Source of the DNA: Cohnella thermotolerans DSM 17683
GTDB taxonomy: Bacteria; Bacillota; Bacilli; Paenibacillales; Paenibacillaceae
DNA: 64,000 bases
Direction of reading: 5' to 3'
Assembly: GCF_000429825.1 (NCBI RefSeq)
Contig: NZ_AUCP01000013.1
Location: 1 to 64,000, forward strand
The notes beneath the pieces were generated by a model. It was not told where the DNA came from. It saw only the letters and a program-made list of their open reading frames with translations, and searched no databases. Below are positions 7,796 to 15,340 of this stretch, one piece after another. A program made the position numbers and the translations under genes. Positions within the stretch are counted from its first letter, which is position 1; each line of letters starts with the position of its first letter.

Positions 7796-8141
7796 CTGCC
7801 TTCACCTCTCTCAGAAATGTCTCGACGTCCTTCGTCGTGCCCGACAACTCGAACTTGCTCAGTACGGGCACGCCGTACATCCGTGAAATATGGTCCGCGC
7901 TCATGGCGAACCTCTCGCCCCAGTTGCGGTTGCCGCTGGCCGACACGCCCCGCATTTTGTCGTGGTTGCGCTGGAGGAACGACAGCACCTTCGCGGGCGT
8001 CTGGCCGAAGCCCGTCGTGTATGTAACGAGAACGAACGGCTCGTCAAGCACCGTGTTCTCTTCGATTTGAACGGACGGAAGATCGAGCTTGCGAATGAAT
8101 CTCTTCACATTTCCGGTTCTCGAATCGTAAGCAATCAACAT
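7782..8141 (-). CDS. nrdI: NrdI flavodoxin-like activator of class Ib RNR
   Basis: A 119-residue flavodoxin-fold protein starting MLIAYDSRTGNVKRFIRKL, where the SRTGNVKRF loop binds the FMN phosphate. NrdI supplies superoxide/peroxide to assemble the manganese-tyrosyl cofactor of NrdF. It is the first gene of the operon; its promoter region with NrdR boxes lies at 8363-8417. The glycine-rich GNRNWG segment is typical of NrdI. Confidence 0.95.
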   Translation of the reverse strand: MLIAYDSRTGNVKRFIRKLDLPSVQIEENTVLDEPFVLVTYTTGFGQTPAKVLSFLQRNHDKMRGVSASGNRNWGERFAMSADHISRMYGVPVLSKFELSGTTKDVETFLREVKAVASY

Positions 8142-8362
8142 CTAGTGCCGTCTCCTTTCGCACCGCTGAAAATAAAAGACGCAATCGGCATAATCTGGAA
8201 ACGCAAACCGAAAGCGTCTAGCCTATATTTCACCCTTTTGCGAGGCCGGAAGCATCGAGCTTCGCGGACGGAACGGGCGTGAAACCGTCGTCCGAGGCGA
8301 ACGTTACGCATTGCGCAAGGGCTCGCCGACTTGTCTCGCATATGGCCGTCAGGCGTCTGTCC

Positions 8363-8417
8363 CAACTATATGTTGTGGACTGTATTTAATCTATCACCAA
8401 TATATTGGGGATGTCAA
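8363..8417 (-). promoter_or_regulatory. nrdIEF promoter region with two NrdR boxes
   Basis: Two boxes match the NrdR consensus (acaCwAtATaTwGtgt): core CTATATGTTG at 8366-8375 and core CAATATATTG at 8398-8407. Their 32-bp offset is three helical turns, the spacing NrdR tetramers/filaments require. On the reverse strand TTGACA (8417-8412) precedes the second box, with a weak -10 (GATAGA) ~17 bp later, so NrdR would sit on the promoter. The remainder of the 8142-8599 gap has no supported gene. Confidence 0.8.
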
Positions 8418-8521
8418 CCAAGTTTTCTTGATAGACATGTCTATGCGTCCCAAGCCCTATTTTGCGAATTCGGCCGCCGAACGGGGGGCTAACGCGAAGA
8501 CGAGGGAACCCCGGACACAAC

Positions 8522-8546
8522 AAAAAGACGCCTGATCGGCGCCTTT
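8522..8546 (-). terminator. Rho-independent terminator after thiamine-binding protein gene
   Basis: On the reverse strand AAAGGCGCC and GGCGTCTTT (8546-8538, 8532-8524) pair with one G-U, loop GATCA, followed by TTTTT. Confidence 0.75.
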
Positions 8547-8599
8547 AATGACAGCGTTGCTCAGTGACCGAAGCGGGGCGTCCGCATGCAACGCTCCGC

Positions 8600-8911
8600 T
8601 TATAAACGTTTCCTATTTTCTGCTACCGAAGCCATCTTCTGCTCCATCGTACCGACTTTGTCCCTGCGGTCGTCAATCGTAATCGAAGTGGAGACGCGCA
8701 GCGCGCCCCGTTTGAACGGCACCTCGTGCAGGCGGCGCACGACCGCGAGCAGGTCGTCGAGATCGCCCTCCACAATCGTGCTCATCGGGGTGAGCTGATA
8801 ACGCACCTTCTCCGGGGCTTCCTCCAACGTTCGCTGAATGGCGGCGACGTATTCGCCGACGCTGGGCGTTCCGGTGCCGAGTGGAACGATCGTTACTTGC
8901 ACGATGGCCAT
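8600..8911 (-). CDS. MTH1187/YqgV-family thiamine-binding protein
   Basis: A 103-residue ferredoxin-like protein. MAIVQVTIVPLGTGTPSV, YQLTPMSTIVEGDLD, HEVPF and IDDRRDK are the hallmarks of the MTH1187/YkoF-like family, some of which bind thiamine in the cytoplasm. The start at 8911 is preferred because AGGAG lies 9 nt upstream and family members begin MAIVEV; the frame continues 24 codons upstream without homology. It is monocistronic and ends in a terminator. The physiological role is unclear even in characterised relatives. Confidence 0.85.
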   Translation of the reverse strand: MAIVQVTIVPLGTGTPSVGEYVAAIQRTLEEAPEKVRYQLTPMSTIVEGDLDDLLAVVRRLHEVPFKRGALRVSTSITIDDRRDKVGTMEQKMASVAENRKRL

Positions 8912-9050
8912 AAAGGCACGCTCCTTTCTGAATGCGCAGTTGCCGCGAATGAGAAGCGGCGGAACGACAACACAAAGCGACAAGAGTTCATGACCTTAAC
9001 GATTAACGATCTAAATTCGCAACGATCTGCCAAGCGTCCGTTCGATGTAC

Positions 9051-9116
9051 ATGCTATACTTATAGCATATCGCTTTCGATTGTCGAAAACAAGGTTACAT
9101 ATTTCATGTTATGTAA
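9051..9116 (+). promoter_or_regulatory. xerS promoter region with stacked inverted repeats
   Basis: An extended -10, TGCTATACT, lies at 9052-9060 within the inverted repeat ATGCTATA-ct-TATAGCAT (9051-9068). Two further repeats follow: TTTCGA-ttg-TCGAAA (9074-9088) and TTACAT-10 nt-ATGTAA (9095-9116). All lie within 105 bp of the xerS start. They may be regulator sites or a recombination site. Confidence 0.45.
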
Positions 9117-9155
9117 ACAAAACATTCTCCAACATTAAGGCGAACGGGTGATTCG

Positions 9156-10241
9156 ATGAATCTGCAAAAGAAGAAAGACCGCGAGGAGCTGGACCGCCGC
9201 GTGCCGGGCATGCCTTGGTACGTCGAGAAATTCGTCAACTACAAGCTTCCGGATCTATCCCCCTCTTCCCTGCTGGAGTATGTGAGAGACTACGAGACGT
9301 TTTTTTCGTGGCTGATGGCGGAAGGGTTGACGGAGGCGAAACGCATGACCGAGATTCCGCTAACCGACCTCGAACGATTGCACATGGACAGCGTGGACAA
9401 TTACCGGATGTTTCTGGCCACGCGCAGGGATCACGCCAACAGCCGGACGACGATCTCGCGCAAGCTCTCTTCCCTGCGGTCCCTGTTCCACTATTTAAGC
9501 CAGATCGCGGAGGACGAACATTTCTACCCGCTGCTCAAGCGCAACGTCATGGCCAAAGTGTCGATCAAGCGGACGCATAAGCCGAAGGATACCGCCGCGA
9601 AGCTGGAAGGCAAACTGCTTCAAGAGCAAGAGATTGCCGAATTTATTAACTACATTAAATATGACTATGCCCACGATGTCGCCACGAACAAACAGGCGCT
9701 GTTCGCGCACGAGCAGAACGCTACGCGCGACGCCTGCATCGTCAGCCTGATCCTCAATTCCGGATTGCGCGTCTCGGAGCTCGTCAATCTGAACGTCGAC
9801 GATCTGGATTTGAAGAAGAAACTGACCTACGTTTACCGCAAAGGGAAAAACGACGACACGTTCAAGACGCCGGTCTACTTCCGTCAGGATGCCGTCGAAG
9901 ACCTGGAAGCCTATTTGCGTCTTCGGGAGCTTCGGTACAAGGCGCCCAAACGGGAGAAAGCCCTCTTCCTCGCCATCGCCAACGGCAAGAAAGAAGGCTC
10001 CCGCATGACCAAACGGGCCGTTCAGGAGATGGTTATCAAATACGCCAAGCGGTTCGGCAAGCCGTATTTGTCCGTCCACAAGCTGCGCCACTCCTTCGCG
10101 ACCGATTATTACTTACGCAACGATCTTTATAAGACGCAGGAGCAGCTCGGCCACGCTTCTCCCGAGACGACGCAAATTTACGCGCATCTGACGGACAAAA
10201 CGATGGAGGAAGCGATCGACCGGCAGCGGTCTGCGGACTGA
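9156..10241 (+). CDS. xerS: Tyrosine recombinase XerS
   Basis: A 361-residue tyrosine recombinase of the XerS type (about 356 residues in Bacillota, longer than XerC/D). The N-terminal core-binding SAM-like domain spans ~18-125 (SRTTISRKLSSLRSLFHYL). The catalytic residues are R205 (SGLRVSEL), K231, H308 and R311 (HKLRHSFA), H333 (LGHASPETTQ) and nucleophile Y342. It should resolve chromosome dimers or recombine a dedicated site. ATG 9156 has only a weak ribosome site; TTG or GTG alternatives are not better. It stands alone rather than beside a partner Xer. Confidence 0.9.
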   Translation: MNLQKKKDREELDRRVPGMPWYVEKFVNYKLPDLSPSSLLEYVRDYETFFSWLMAEGLTEAKRMTEIPLTDLERLHMDSVDNYRMFLATRRDHANSRTTISRKLSSLRSLFHYLSQIAEDEHFYPLLKRNVMAKVSIKRTHKPKDTAAKLEGKLLQEQEIAEFINYIKYDYAHDVATNKQALFAHEQNATRDACIVSLILNSGLRVSELVNLNVDDLDLKKKLTYVYRKGKNDDTFKTPVYFRQDAVEDLEAYLRLRELRYKAPKREKALFLAIANGKKEGSRMTKRAVQEMVIKYAKRFGKPYLSVHKLRHSFATDYYLRNDLYKTQEQLGHASPETTQIYAHLTDKTMEEAIDRQRSAD

Positions 10242-10289
10242 AGCCGGCTCTTTGCCGATACCGGCGCACCGCGGCGAGGTGTTCCCTCT

Positions 10290-10310
10290 GCCTCCAGCCT
10301 CCAGCCTCCA
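10290..10310 (+). repeat. Three tandem GCCTCCA heptamers
   Basis: GCCTCCA occurs three times back to back in the short gap between xerS and the next gene. No function evident. Confidence 0.6.
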
Positions 10311-10344
10311 ACCTTCGGCCGCGGGCGCCGATTCGACGTTTCGC

Positions 10345-10785
10345 TTACGCGAACGCTTCGGCATACCATCGGGCCACCTCGGACTCCCGCTCCTTCAAGG
10401 CGCGAAGTCCGGAAGCCGCTTCGGCCGCTTGCTGCCTCAGCACCTCTTCTCCGTCTACGACGGCCGGCTCCATCGCCCTTAGGTCGCGCGTGCAAAATTC
10501 AAAATCGAGCACGGCGGCGACTTTCCCGGCGGCATCCGGAGCGGCCAGCAGGTTGGAATCGTTGATGTCGCCGTGAATGAGCTGATGCGGAAGCTTCCGC
10601 AGCTTCGGGAGATGGACGCGGAATTCGCGCAGCGTCTCATAGATGCGCAGCACGTAGCGTCGGTCGGCCGCCGTCACGTACCGGGTCGTATTGTTCCAGC
10701 CGGCTTCGCCTCCCTCCAGGATCGCCCAATCTCCTTCGGGAAAATAGGAGAATCTGAGAGCCGCTTCTATCGCGTCCGGCTTCAT
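10345..10785 (-). pseudogene. APH/CotS-like phosphotransferase with in-frame internal deletion
   Basis: The first ~50 residues (GWNNTTRYV, RRYVLRIYET) match the glycine-rich start of APH-fold small-molecule kinases. The text then jumps from YETLREFRVHLPKL straight to LIHGDINDSN (catalytic loop) and VLDFEF (metal-binding aspartate). About 90-100 residues of N- and C-lobe between them are missing, and the end is short. The frame is intact and both catalytic motifs survive, but the fold cannot be complete at 146 residues versus ~330. It lies 2 nt downstream of the GH18 gene. Confidence 0.7.
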
Positions 10786-10787
10786 AT

Positions 10788-12056
10788 TTATTCCTTCACG
10801 ACCGAAGCGTCGATCGCCTGCGTCTCGGCCGCGGTCAGAATACCGAGCCGCCAGAAGGCGACGCCGTCCAAGCCGTAGCGCTTCGCCAAGCCCAGCTTGC
10901 TGCCGACGGACGTCTCGTTCTCGTGATCCATGTTGACGGCGAGCAGCAATTGCTCCGCGGACACGCCCGCCTTGAGCGCCATTTGAATCGCTTCGTTCAC
11001 GCGGTCGATGGGCTCCGGCGTTTTATCCTGGTGGTAGTTGTAAGCCATCAGCACGATTTTGTCCGCCAGCTTGGCGAGCGTTCCGTAATCGTAGCCTTTG
11101 TACGCCCCGTTCGGCGGCTGAAGCGCAAGAGCCAGCTTGATGCCGAGCGGCTTCGCCTTCTTGGACAACAGCTCCACATAATCGTTGAGCTGCTTCTTGG
11201 CGGTCGCGGGGTCGTCCTTCCAACCGAGCCCCTCGAAATCGAGCATAAGGCCGGTAAAGCCGTTCTCCTGGGCGAGCGATACGAGCCGTTCGATCGACTG
11301 ATCGCGCAGGGAAGCGTCCGTGAGCAGCTTCGTCAATTGACGCTTGGCGTCGCCGGAGTAGACCATCAGGTACGTCTCGTCCTGCTGATCGTTAACGGCC
11401 TGCACGATCGATTCCGGCGTCACCTCTCCGGCCGCTTCCGGCCAGAAAAACGGAGAACCGGTTAGCGTCACGCTGCCGTTCTCGTCGATCTGGGTCCAAC
11501 CGAACGCGACCGAGTTCAACGAAGCGACTCGTCCGATCTGATCGTAGGAGCTGATCGCGTAGAAGCCCATCACATTCATCGCCCGCTTCGGCGACTGAAT
11601 CTCCACCGTGTGCGTCGCCGCGTTCCAGCCGACCTGGGCGCCGAACTGCCTGGCGAAGAAGGCGAGCGGAATGAGCACCCGGCTTTGCTGAATGACGGGA
11701 GCGGCGAGCAGCGGAACGCTCGCGCCGTCGGCCTCGGCCGTCTTCCGGCCGAGGCGCAGCACCACTTTCGTCGGCTGGCCCGAACCGTTATCGCCGCTGG
11801 CGCGAATTTCCTTCGCGGCGGGGTCCCATACGACCGTAATGCCAAGCGCCTCCGCAATGGCCCGGAACGGGACGAGCGTGACGCCCTGAACGGCCTTCGG
11901 CGCGGAATCGAACGGCAGCGGGAAGCCGTCGAGCATGATTTGCATGGCCGTGTTGGCGGCGTCTGCCGCGAACGCCGTCGGACCGGCGGAAGCGGAGCCG
12001 CCGATCAGCGAGACCGCGAGCGCGGCGGCCATCGCCCTTTTTCCCCATCGTCTCAT
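10788..12056 (-). CDS. Secreted protein with copper-amine-oxidase-N-like and GH18-type domains
   Basis: 422 residues. A signal peptide (1-31, ending AFAA) is followed by a Cu_amine_oxidN1 domain (~38-150; LVPFRAIAEALGITVVWDPAAKEI, then VLIPLAFFARQFGAQVGWN), a common surface/stalk domain in Paenibacillus. A GH18 TIM barrel (~160-420) follows, with GLMLDFEGLGW at the catalytic strand; the glutamate of DFEG is the likely acid. Such YaaH/YdhD-like barrels act on peptidoglycan or spore cortex, so a wall-related role is likely. ATG 12056 follows GGGAG at 13 nt. It is the upstream gene of a pair with the deleted kinase. Confidence 0.85.
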   Translation of the reverse strand: MRRWGKRAMAAALAVSLIGGSASAGPTAFAADAANTAMQIMLDGFPLPFDSAPKAVQGVTLVPFRAIAEALGITVVWDPAAKEIRASGDNGSGQPTKVVLRLGRKTAEADGASVPLLAAPVIQQSRVLIPLAFFARQFGAQVGWNAATHTVEIQSPKRAMNVMGFYAISSYDQIGRVASLNSVAFGWTQIDENGSVTLTGSPFFWPEAAGEVTPESIVQAVNDQQDETYLMVYSGDAKRQLTKLLTDASLRDQSIERLVSLAQENGFTGLMLDFEGLGWKDDPATAKKQLNDYVELLSKKAKPLGIKLALALQPPNGAYKGYDYGTLAKLADKIVLMAYNYHQDKTPEPIDRVNEAIQMALKAGVSAEQLLLAVNMDHENETSVGSKLGLAKRYGLDGVAFWRLGILTAAETQAIDASVVKE

Positions 12057-12149
12057 AACTTTGTTTACTCTCCCTTCTTCTTGCTTCTTTCTCTAATTCT
12101 GCGTTGTCATGATAGCCAAATGTTCCGCCCGCTCTATTAATCTCTTCGG

Positions 12150-12178
12150 CCTTTTTTGCGAGAAAAGCGCAAAAAAGG
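12150..12178. terminator. 11-bp hairpin in the gap before the GNAT gene
   Basis: CCTTTTTTGCG (12150-12160) and CGCAAAAAAGG (12168-12178) pair perfectly with a 7-nt loop. It lies past the gluQRS-HD-GNAT operon and before the GH18 start, so it probably separates the two units. The rest of 12057-12317 shows nothing else. Confidence 0.6.
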
Positions 12179-12317
12179 AGCGCAGCCGCATGGAAAGCGT
12201 ACTGCGCGCGGTAATAGTATCTACGACTCGGCGAGCGAAAAAGTTGTTGCCAATTTCAAATTTTCCGGCAAGCGGGCGGAACGCATCAATCTTCCAGACA
12301 GCCGCCCGGTACGCCGG

Positions 12318-12866
12318 TCAATTGCGGAGCGCCTCCCACTCGGATCGAAGCAGCCCCATCTGGATGACGTCCACGTACCGCCCGTTTTTATACTGCCGCT
12401 GGCGAAGCCGGCCTTCCTCCCGGAAGCCGCAGGACCGATAGCTGCGCAGAGCGCGTTCGTTGAAGTCGTACACTTCCAGCTCGAGCCGGTGCAAATTCAT
12501 CTCGAGGAACGCGAACGCCACGAGCAGCCGCATCGCTTCCGTTCCGATGCCGCGGCCGAACCATTCGGCCGAGCCGAGCAGAATGCCGATGCGGCCAACC
12601 CGGTTCTTCCAATCGATCGCGTCGAGATTGATCTGGCCGATATACAGCTCGGTCGCGGCGTCCGCGATGACGAAACCGCGGGTGTCCGGCTTTGGGTCCA
12701 TCATCGCGCGAAGATAATCTTCCGTCGATTCCAGCGTATGCGGATACAGGAAAATATCCGACAAATAGCCGACGATCTCCGGATCGTTCACCCAGCGGCG
12801 AATCGGCACCAGATCCTCCGGGCGGTATTCGCGAAGCATGATGCGTTCCCCGTACAAATAGGCCAA
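12318..12866 (-). CDS. GNAT N-acetyltransferase, RimJ/RimL-like
   Basis: 182 residues with the GNAT fold. RIMLREYRPEDL begins the domain, GRGIGTEAMRLLVAFAF is the acetyl-CoA-binding motif A (R/QxxGxG/A), and NERALRSYRSCGFREEG is motif B. Family members acetylate ribosomal protein N-termini, antibiotics or other amines; no substrate is evident. It is three bases downstream of the HD gene, in one operon with gluQRS. Confidence 0.88.
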   Translation of the reverse strand: MAYLYGERIMLREYRPEDLVPIRRWVNDPEIVGYLSDIFLYPHTLESTEDYLRAMMDPKPDTRGFVIADAATELYIGQINLDAIDWKNRVGRIGILLGSAEWFGRGIGTEAMRLLVAFAFLEMNLHRLELEVYDFNERALRSYRSCGFREEGRLRQRQYKNGRYVDVIQMGLLRSEWEALRN

Positions 12867-12869
12867 GCG

Positions 12870-13493
12870 TCATTCCTCCTTCGTCGGCGGTTCGTCCGCC
12901 AAATAGCCGCGGTCGACGGCTCGCTGCAGCAGCTCCTCGACGAACGCCGCCAGCTTCGGCGACGCCTGGCGGATCGGAAGCATCCGATGGCGCACCTGCG
13001 CGCGGACGATGCCGTTCCGCTTCCAGGAGAAGCCCTCGGTGCGGTAATTGTGCAGCAGCGGCTGCAGCCGATCCACCGCGGCGGCGAACACGGCTTCGGG
13101 CGTCTCCATCGCTTCGAACTCCCGCCACAGCGCCATGATCCCGTCCGCCTGATCGTCCGGCAACAGGCCGAAGATGCGCCGGGCCGCCGCCTGCTCGCGC
13201 TCTTCCTTGTCCGAGTAACCTTCCGCGTCGTAAGCGAACGTGTCGCCCGCGTCGATCTCGACCAAATCGTGCACGAGCAGCAGCTTGATCACATGGGACA
13301 AATCCGGCTTCGGCTCCGGCGCATGCTCGTGAAGGAGCAAGGCCATCAGCGAGATGTGCCAGGAATGCTCGGCGGTGTTCTCATTTCGGCTCCCGTCCAT
13401 GAGCAGCGTTCGGCGAAGCACTGATTTCAGCTTGTCCGCCTCGGCCAGAAAATCGATCTGCCGCGACAGCCTCTCGTCGTTCCAACGTTCCAT
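12870..13493 (-). CDS. HD-domain hydrolase, YfbR/HDDC2-like
   Basis: 207 residues. The metal-binding set is visible: H in NTAEHSWHIS, HD in LLLVHDLVEIDAGDT and a later D in VDRL. The arrangement fits the HD_3/5'-deoxynucleotidase (YfbR/YGK1) group, which dephosphorylates dNMPs. It is 15 nt downstream of gluQRS and 3 nt upstream of the GNAT gene. Activity is inferred from the family. Confidence 0.85.
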   Translation of the reverse strand: MERWNDERLSRQIDFLAEADKLKSVLRRTLLMDGSRNENTAEHSWHISLMALLLHEHAPEPKPDLSHVIKLLLVHDLVEIDAGDTFAYDAEGYSDKEEREQAAARRIFGLLPDDQADGIMALWREFEAMETPEAVFAAAVDRLQPLLHNYRTEGFSWKRNGIVRAQVRHRMLPIRQASPKLAAFVEELLQRAVDRGYLADEPPTKEE

Positions 13494-13508
13494 GCACCTG
13501 TTCTCCTT

Positions 13509-14495
13509 CTAGTTCGCTTTCAACCTATCGGTCCAATCGGCCGGCAGCCGAACCGCCTCGCGGATGATGCGTTCCGGGTTCCACAGCGGGATCAGCTCGG
13601 GCGGGGTCATCGGCTCCGGCTTGTCCGTCAGCCCCGTCAGCCAGGCGAGCCAGCCCGTCAGCCTCTCGGGCCGCACGCCCTGCTCGCGAAGCGACGACAC
13701 CGCGACGGAGCCGTGGCGTTTCGACAGGCGCGAGCCGTCGGGCCCGAGCAGCAGCGGGCCGTGCGCGAACCTGGGCGGGCGCTCGCCGAACGCCTCGTAC
13801 AGCGCCAACTGGCGCGGCGTCGAGTCGAGCAGATCCCAGCCGCGGAACACGTCGGTCACGCCCATGGCGATATCGTCCACGACGACGGCGAGCTGGTAGC
13901 CGACGATGCCGTCGGCGCGCTTCACGACGAAGTCGCCGCCGGCGCCGGGCCCGAACGTCAGCGGACCGGCCACGCCGTCGACGAACGAGAAGCTTCGATC
14001 CGGCAAGGCGAACCGGACGGACGGCGTCTTGAGCGCTTCCTTCGCGCGCCGTTCGGCCGGGGACAGACGGCGGCAGCGGCCGTCGTAGGCGCCGCCCTCC
14101 GAAGCCAGTCCGTGCGGCGCGCTCGCGATCGCCTGCAGCTCGGCGCGGCTGCAGTAGCACGGATAGACGAATCCGCCCGCGCGGAGCCGCTCGAGCGCCG
14201 CTTCGTAAAGCGCCAGGCGCGCGCTTTGCTCGTAAGGGCCATACGGCCCGCCGACGTCCGGCCCTTCGTCCCAATCGAGGCCGAGCCAGACCATCTCCTC
14301 CATGACGAGGTCCGCCGTTCCGGGCTTGCAGCGCGGACCGTCCAGGTCTTCCATCCGCAAGATCATCGTGCCCCCCGCGGCGCGAACCTGCAGCCAGGCG
14401 AGCAGCGCGGTCGCCGCGTTGCCCAAGTGCAGCCGCCCCGAAGGCGTCGGCGCGAATCGTCCGCGAACCGGAGATGAGCTCATCTTCACGATCAT
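13509..14495 (-). CDS. gluQ: Glutamyl-Q tRNA(Asp) synthetase
   Basis: 328 residues, a truncated GluRS-like enzyme that attaches glutamate to queuosine in tRNA-Asp. RFAPTPSGRLHLGN contains the class I HIGH-like motif, RLSKRHG the KMSKS-like motif, and CYCSR with a downstream GRC supplies zinc ligands. The anticodon-binding domain of true GluRS is absent, as expected for GluQ. ATG 14495 has AAGGGG 7 nt upstream. It heads the gluQ-HD-GNAT operon. Confidence 0.93.
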   Translation of the reverse strand: MIVKMSSSPVRGRFAPTPSGRLHLGNAATALLAWLQVRAAGGTMILRMEDLDGPRCKPGTADLVMEEMVWLGLDWDEGPDVGGPYGPYEQSARLALYEAALERLRAGGFVYPCYCSRAELQAIASAPHGLASEGGAYDGRCRRLSPAERRAKEALKTPSVRFALPDRSFSFVDGVAGPLTFGPGAGGDFVVKRADGIVGYQLAVVVDDIAMGVTDVFRGWDLLDSTPRQLALYEAFGERPPRFAHGPLLLGPDGSRLSKRHGSVAVSSLREQGVRPERLTGWLAWLTGLTDKPEPMTPPELIPLWNPERIIREAVRLPADWTDRLKAN

Positions 14496-14665
14496 TCACG
14501 ACCCCTTTCCTCTTTTTATTGTAGCATAGTTGAATTCATATTCAGTTCACAATGTTCGCGCATGATGGCGACAAGGCCTATCGAATGCCATCGAAAAAGG
14601 TTTCGAATCGACAAGTATGAAGATAAGCTCAAAAACGTTATATTGGAAGCAAGGGGTTGGTGACA

Positions 14666-15340
14666 TTGGCAAAATTGCTCGTCGTAGACGACGATCCACA
14701 TATTCGCGAACTGGTCGCTCTGTTCTTGGGCCGGGAAGGTTTCGAGGTGCTGGAGGCTTCCGACGGGGTCGAAGCGCTGGCGTTGATGGAGTCGGTCCGG
14801 TTCGATCTGGTCGTGCTGGACATCATGATGCCGAAAATGGACGGCTGGGAGCTGTGCAAGGAGATTCGGGAGCATTACGACATTCCGCTGCTGATGCTGA
14901 CGGCCAAAGGCGAAACTTCCCAGAAAGTAAAAGGCTTCCAGCTCGGAACCGACGACTATCTGGTCAAGCCGTTCGAGCCCGCGGAGCTCGTCGTCCGCGT
15001 GAAGGCGCTGCTCAAGCGGTACAAGATCGCCGTCTCTCAGACGATCCAGGCCGGACAAGTGCAGCTCAACCGGAAGACGTACGAGCTTACGGTCGGCTCC
15101 GAATCGCTGACGCTGCCGCTCAAGGAGTTCGAGCTGCTGTTCAAGCTCGCCAGCTATCCCGGCAAGACGTTCTCCAGGGAACAATTGATCGAACAGATTT
15201 GGGGCTACGACTACGAAGGCGACGAGCGGACGGTCGACGTCCACATCCGCAGGCTGCGCGAACGGTTCCCCGAGGACGAGGCAGGCTTCCGCATTACGAC
15301 GATTCGCGGGCTCGGCTACCGGCTGGAGGTTCTGACATGA
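14666..15340 (+). CDS. OmpR/PhoB-family response regulator
   Basis: 224 residues. The receiver domain (1-115) has the acidic pocket DDD (8-10), phosphoacceptor D52 in VVLDIMMPKMDG, T79 and K101. The winged-helix DNA-binding domain follows (LTLPLKEFELLFKLASYPG, then RTVDVHIRRLRERF and TTIRGLGYRLE). TTG 14666 is chosen over TTG 14657 because AAGGGG (14651-14656) sits 9 nt before it and the receiver starts immediately. Its stop overlaps the kinase start (ATGA), so the pair is co-translated. Confidence 0.93.
   Translation: MAKLLVVDDDPHIRELVALFLGREGFEVLEASDGVEALALMESVRFDLVVLDIMMPKMDGWELCKEIREHYDIPLLMLTAKGETSQKVKGFQLGTDDYLVKPFEPAELVVRVKALLKRYKIAVSQTIQAGQVQLNRKTYELTVGSESLTLPLKEFELLFKLASYPGKTFSREQLIEQIWGYDYEGDERTVDVHIRRLRERFPEDEAGFRITTIRGLGYRLEVLT

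Noticed and set aside
5843-8026. 727-codon open frame antisense to nrdE/nrdI
   Set aside because: GC-rich shadow of well-supported genes; arginine/histidine-rich composition, no family resemblance, no ribosome site.
3879-9120. Shared TTATGTAAACAA at 3879-3890 and 9109-9120
   Set aside because: Twelve A/T-rich bases are expected to recur by chance in 64 kb; no common function evident.
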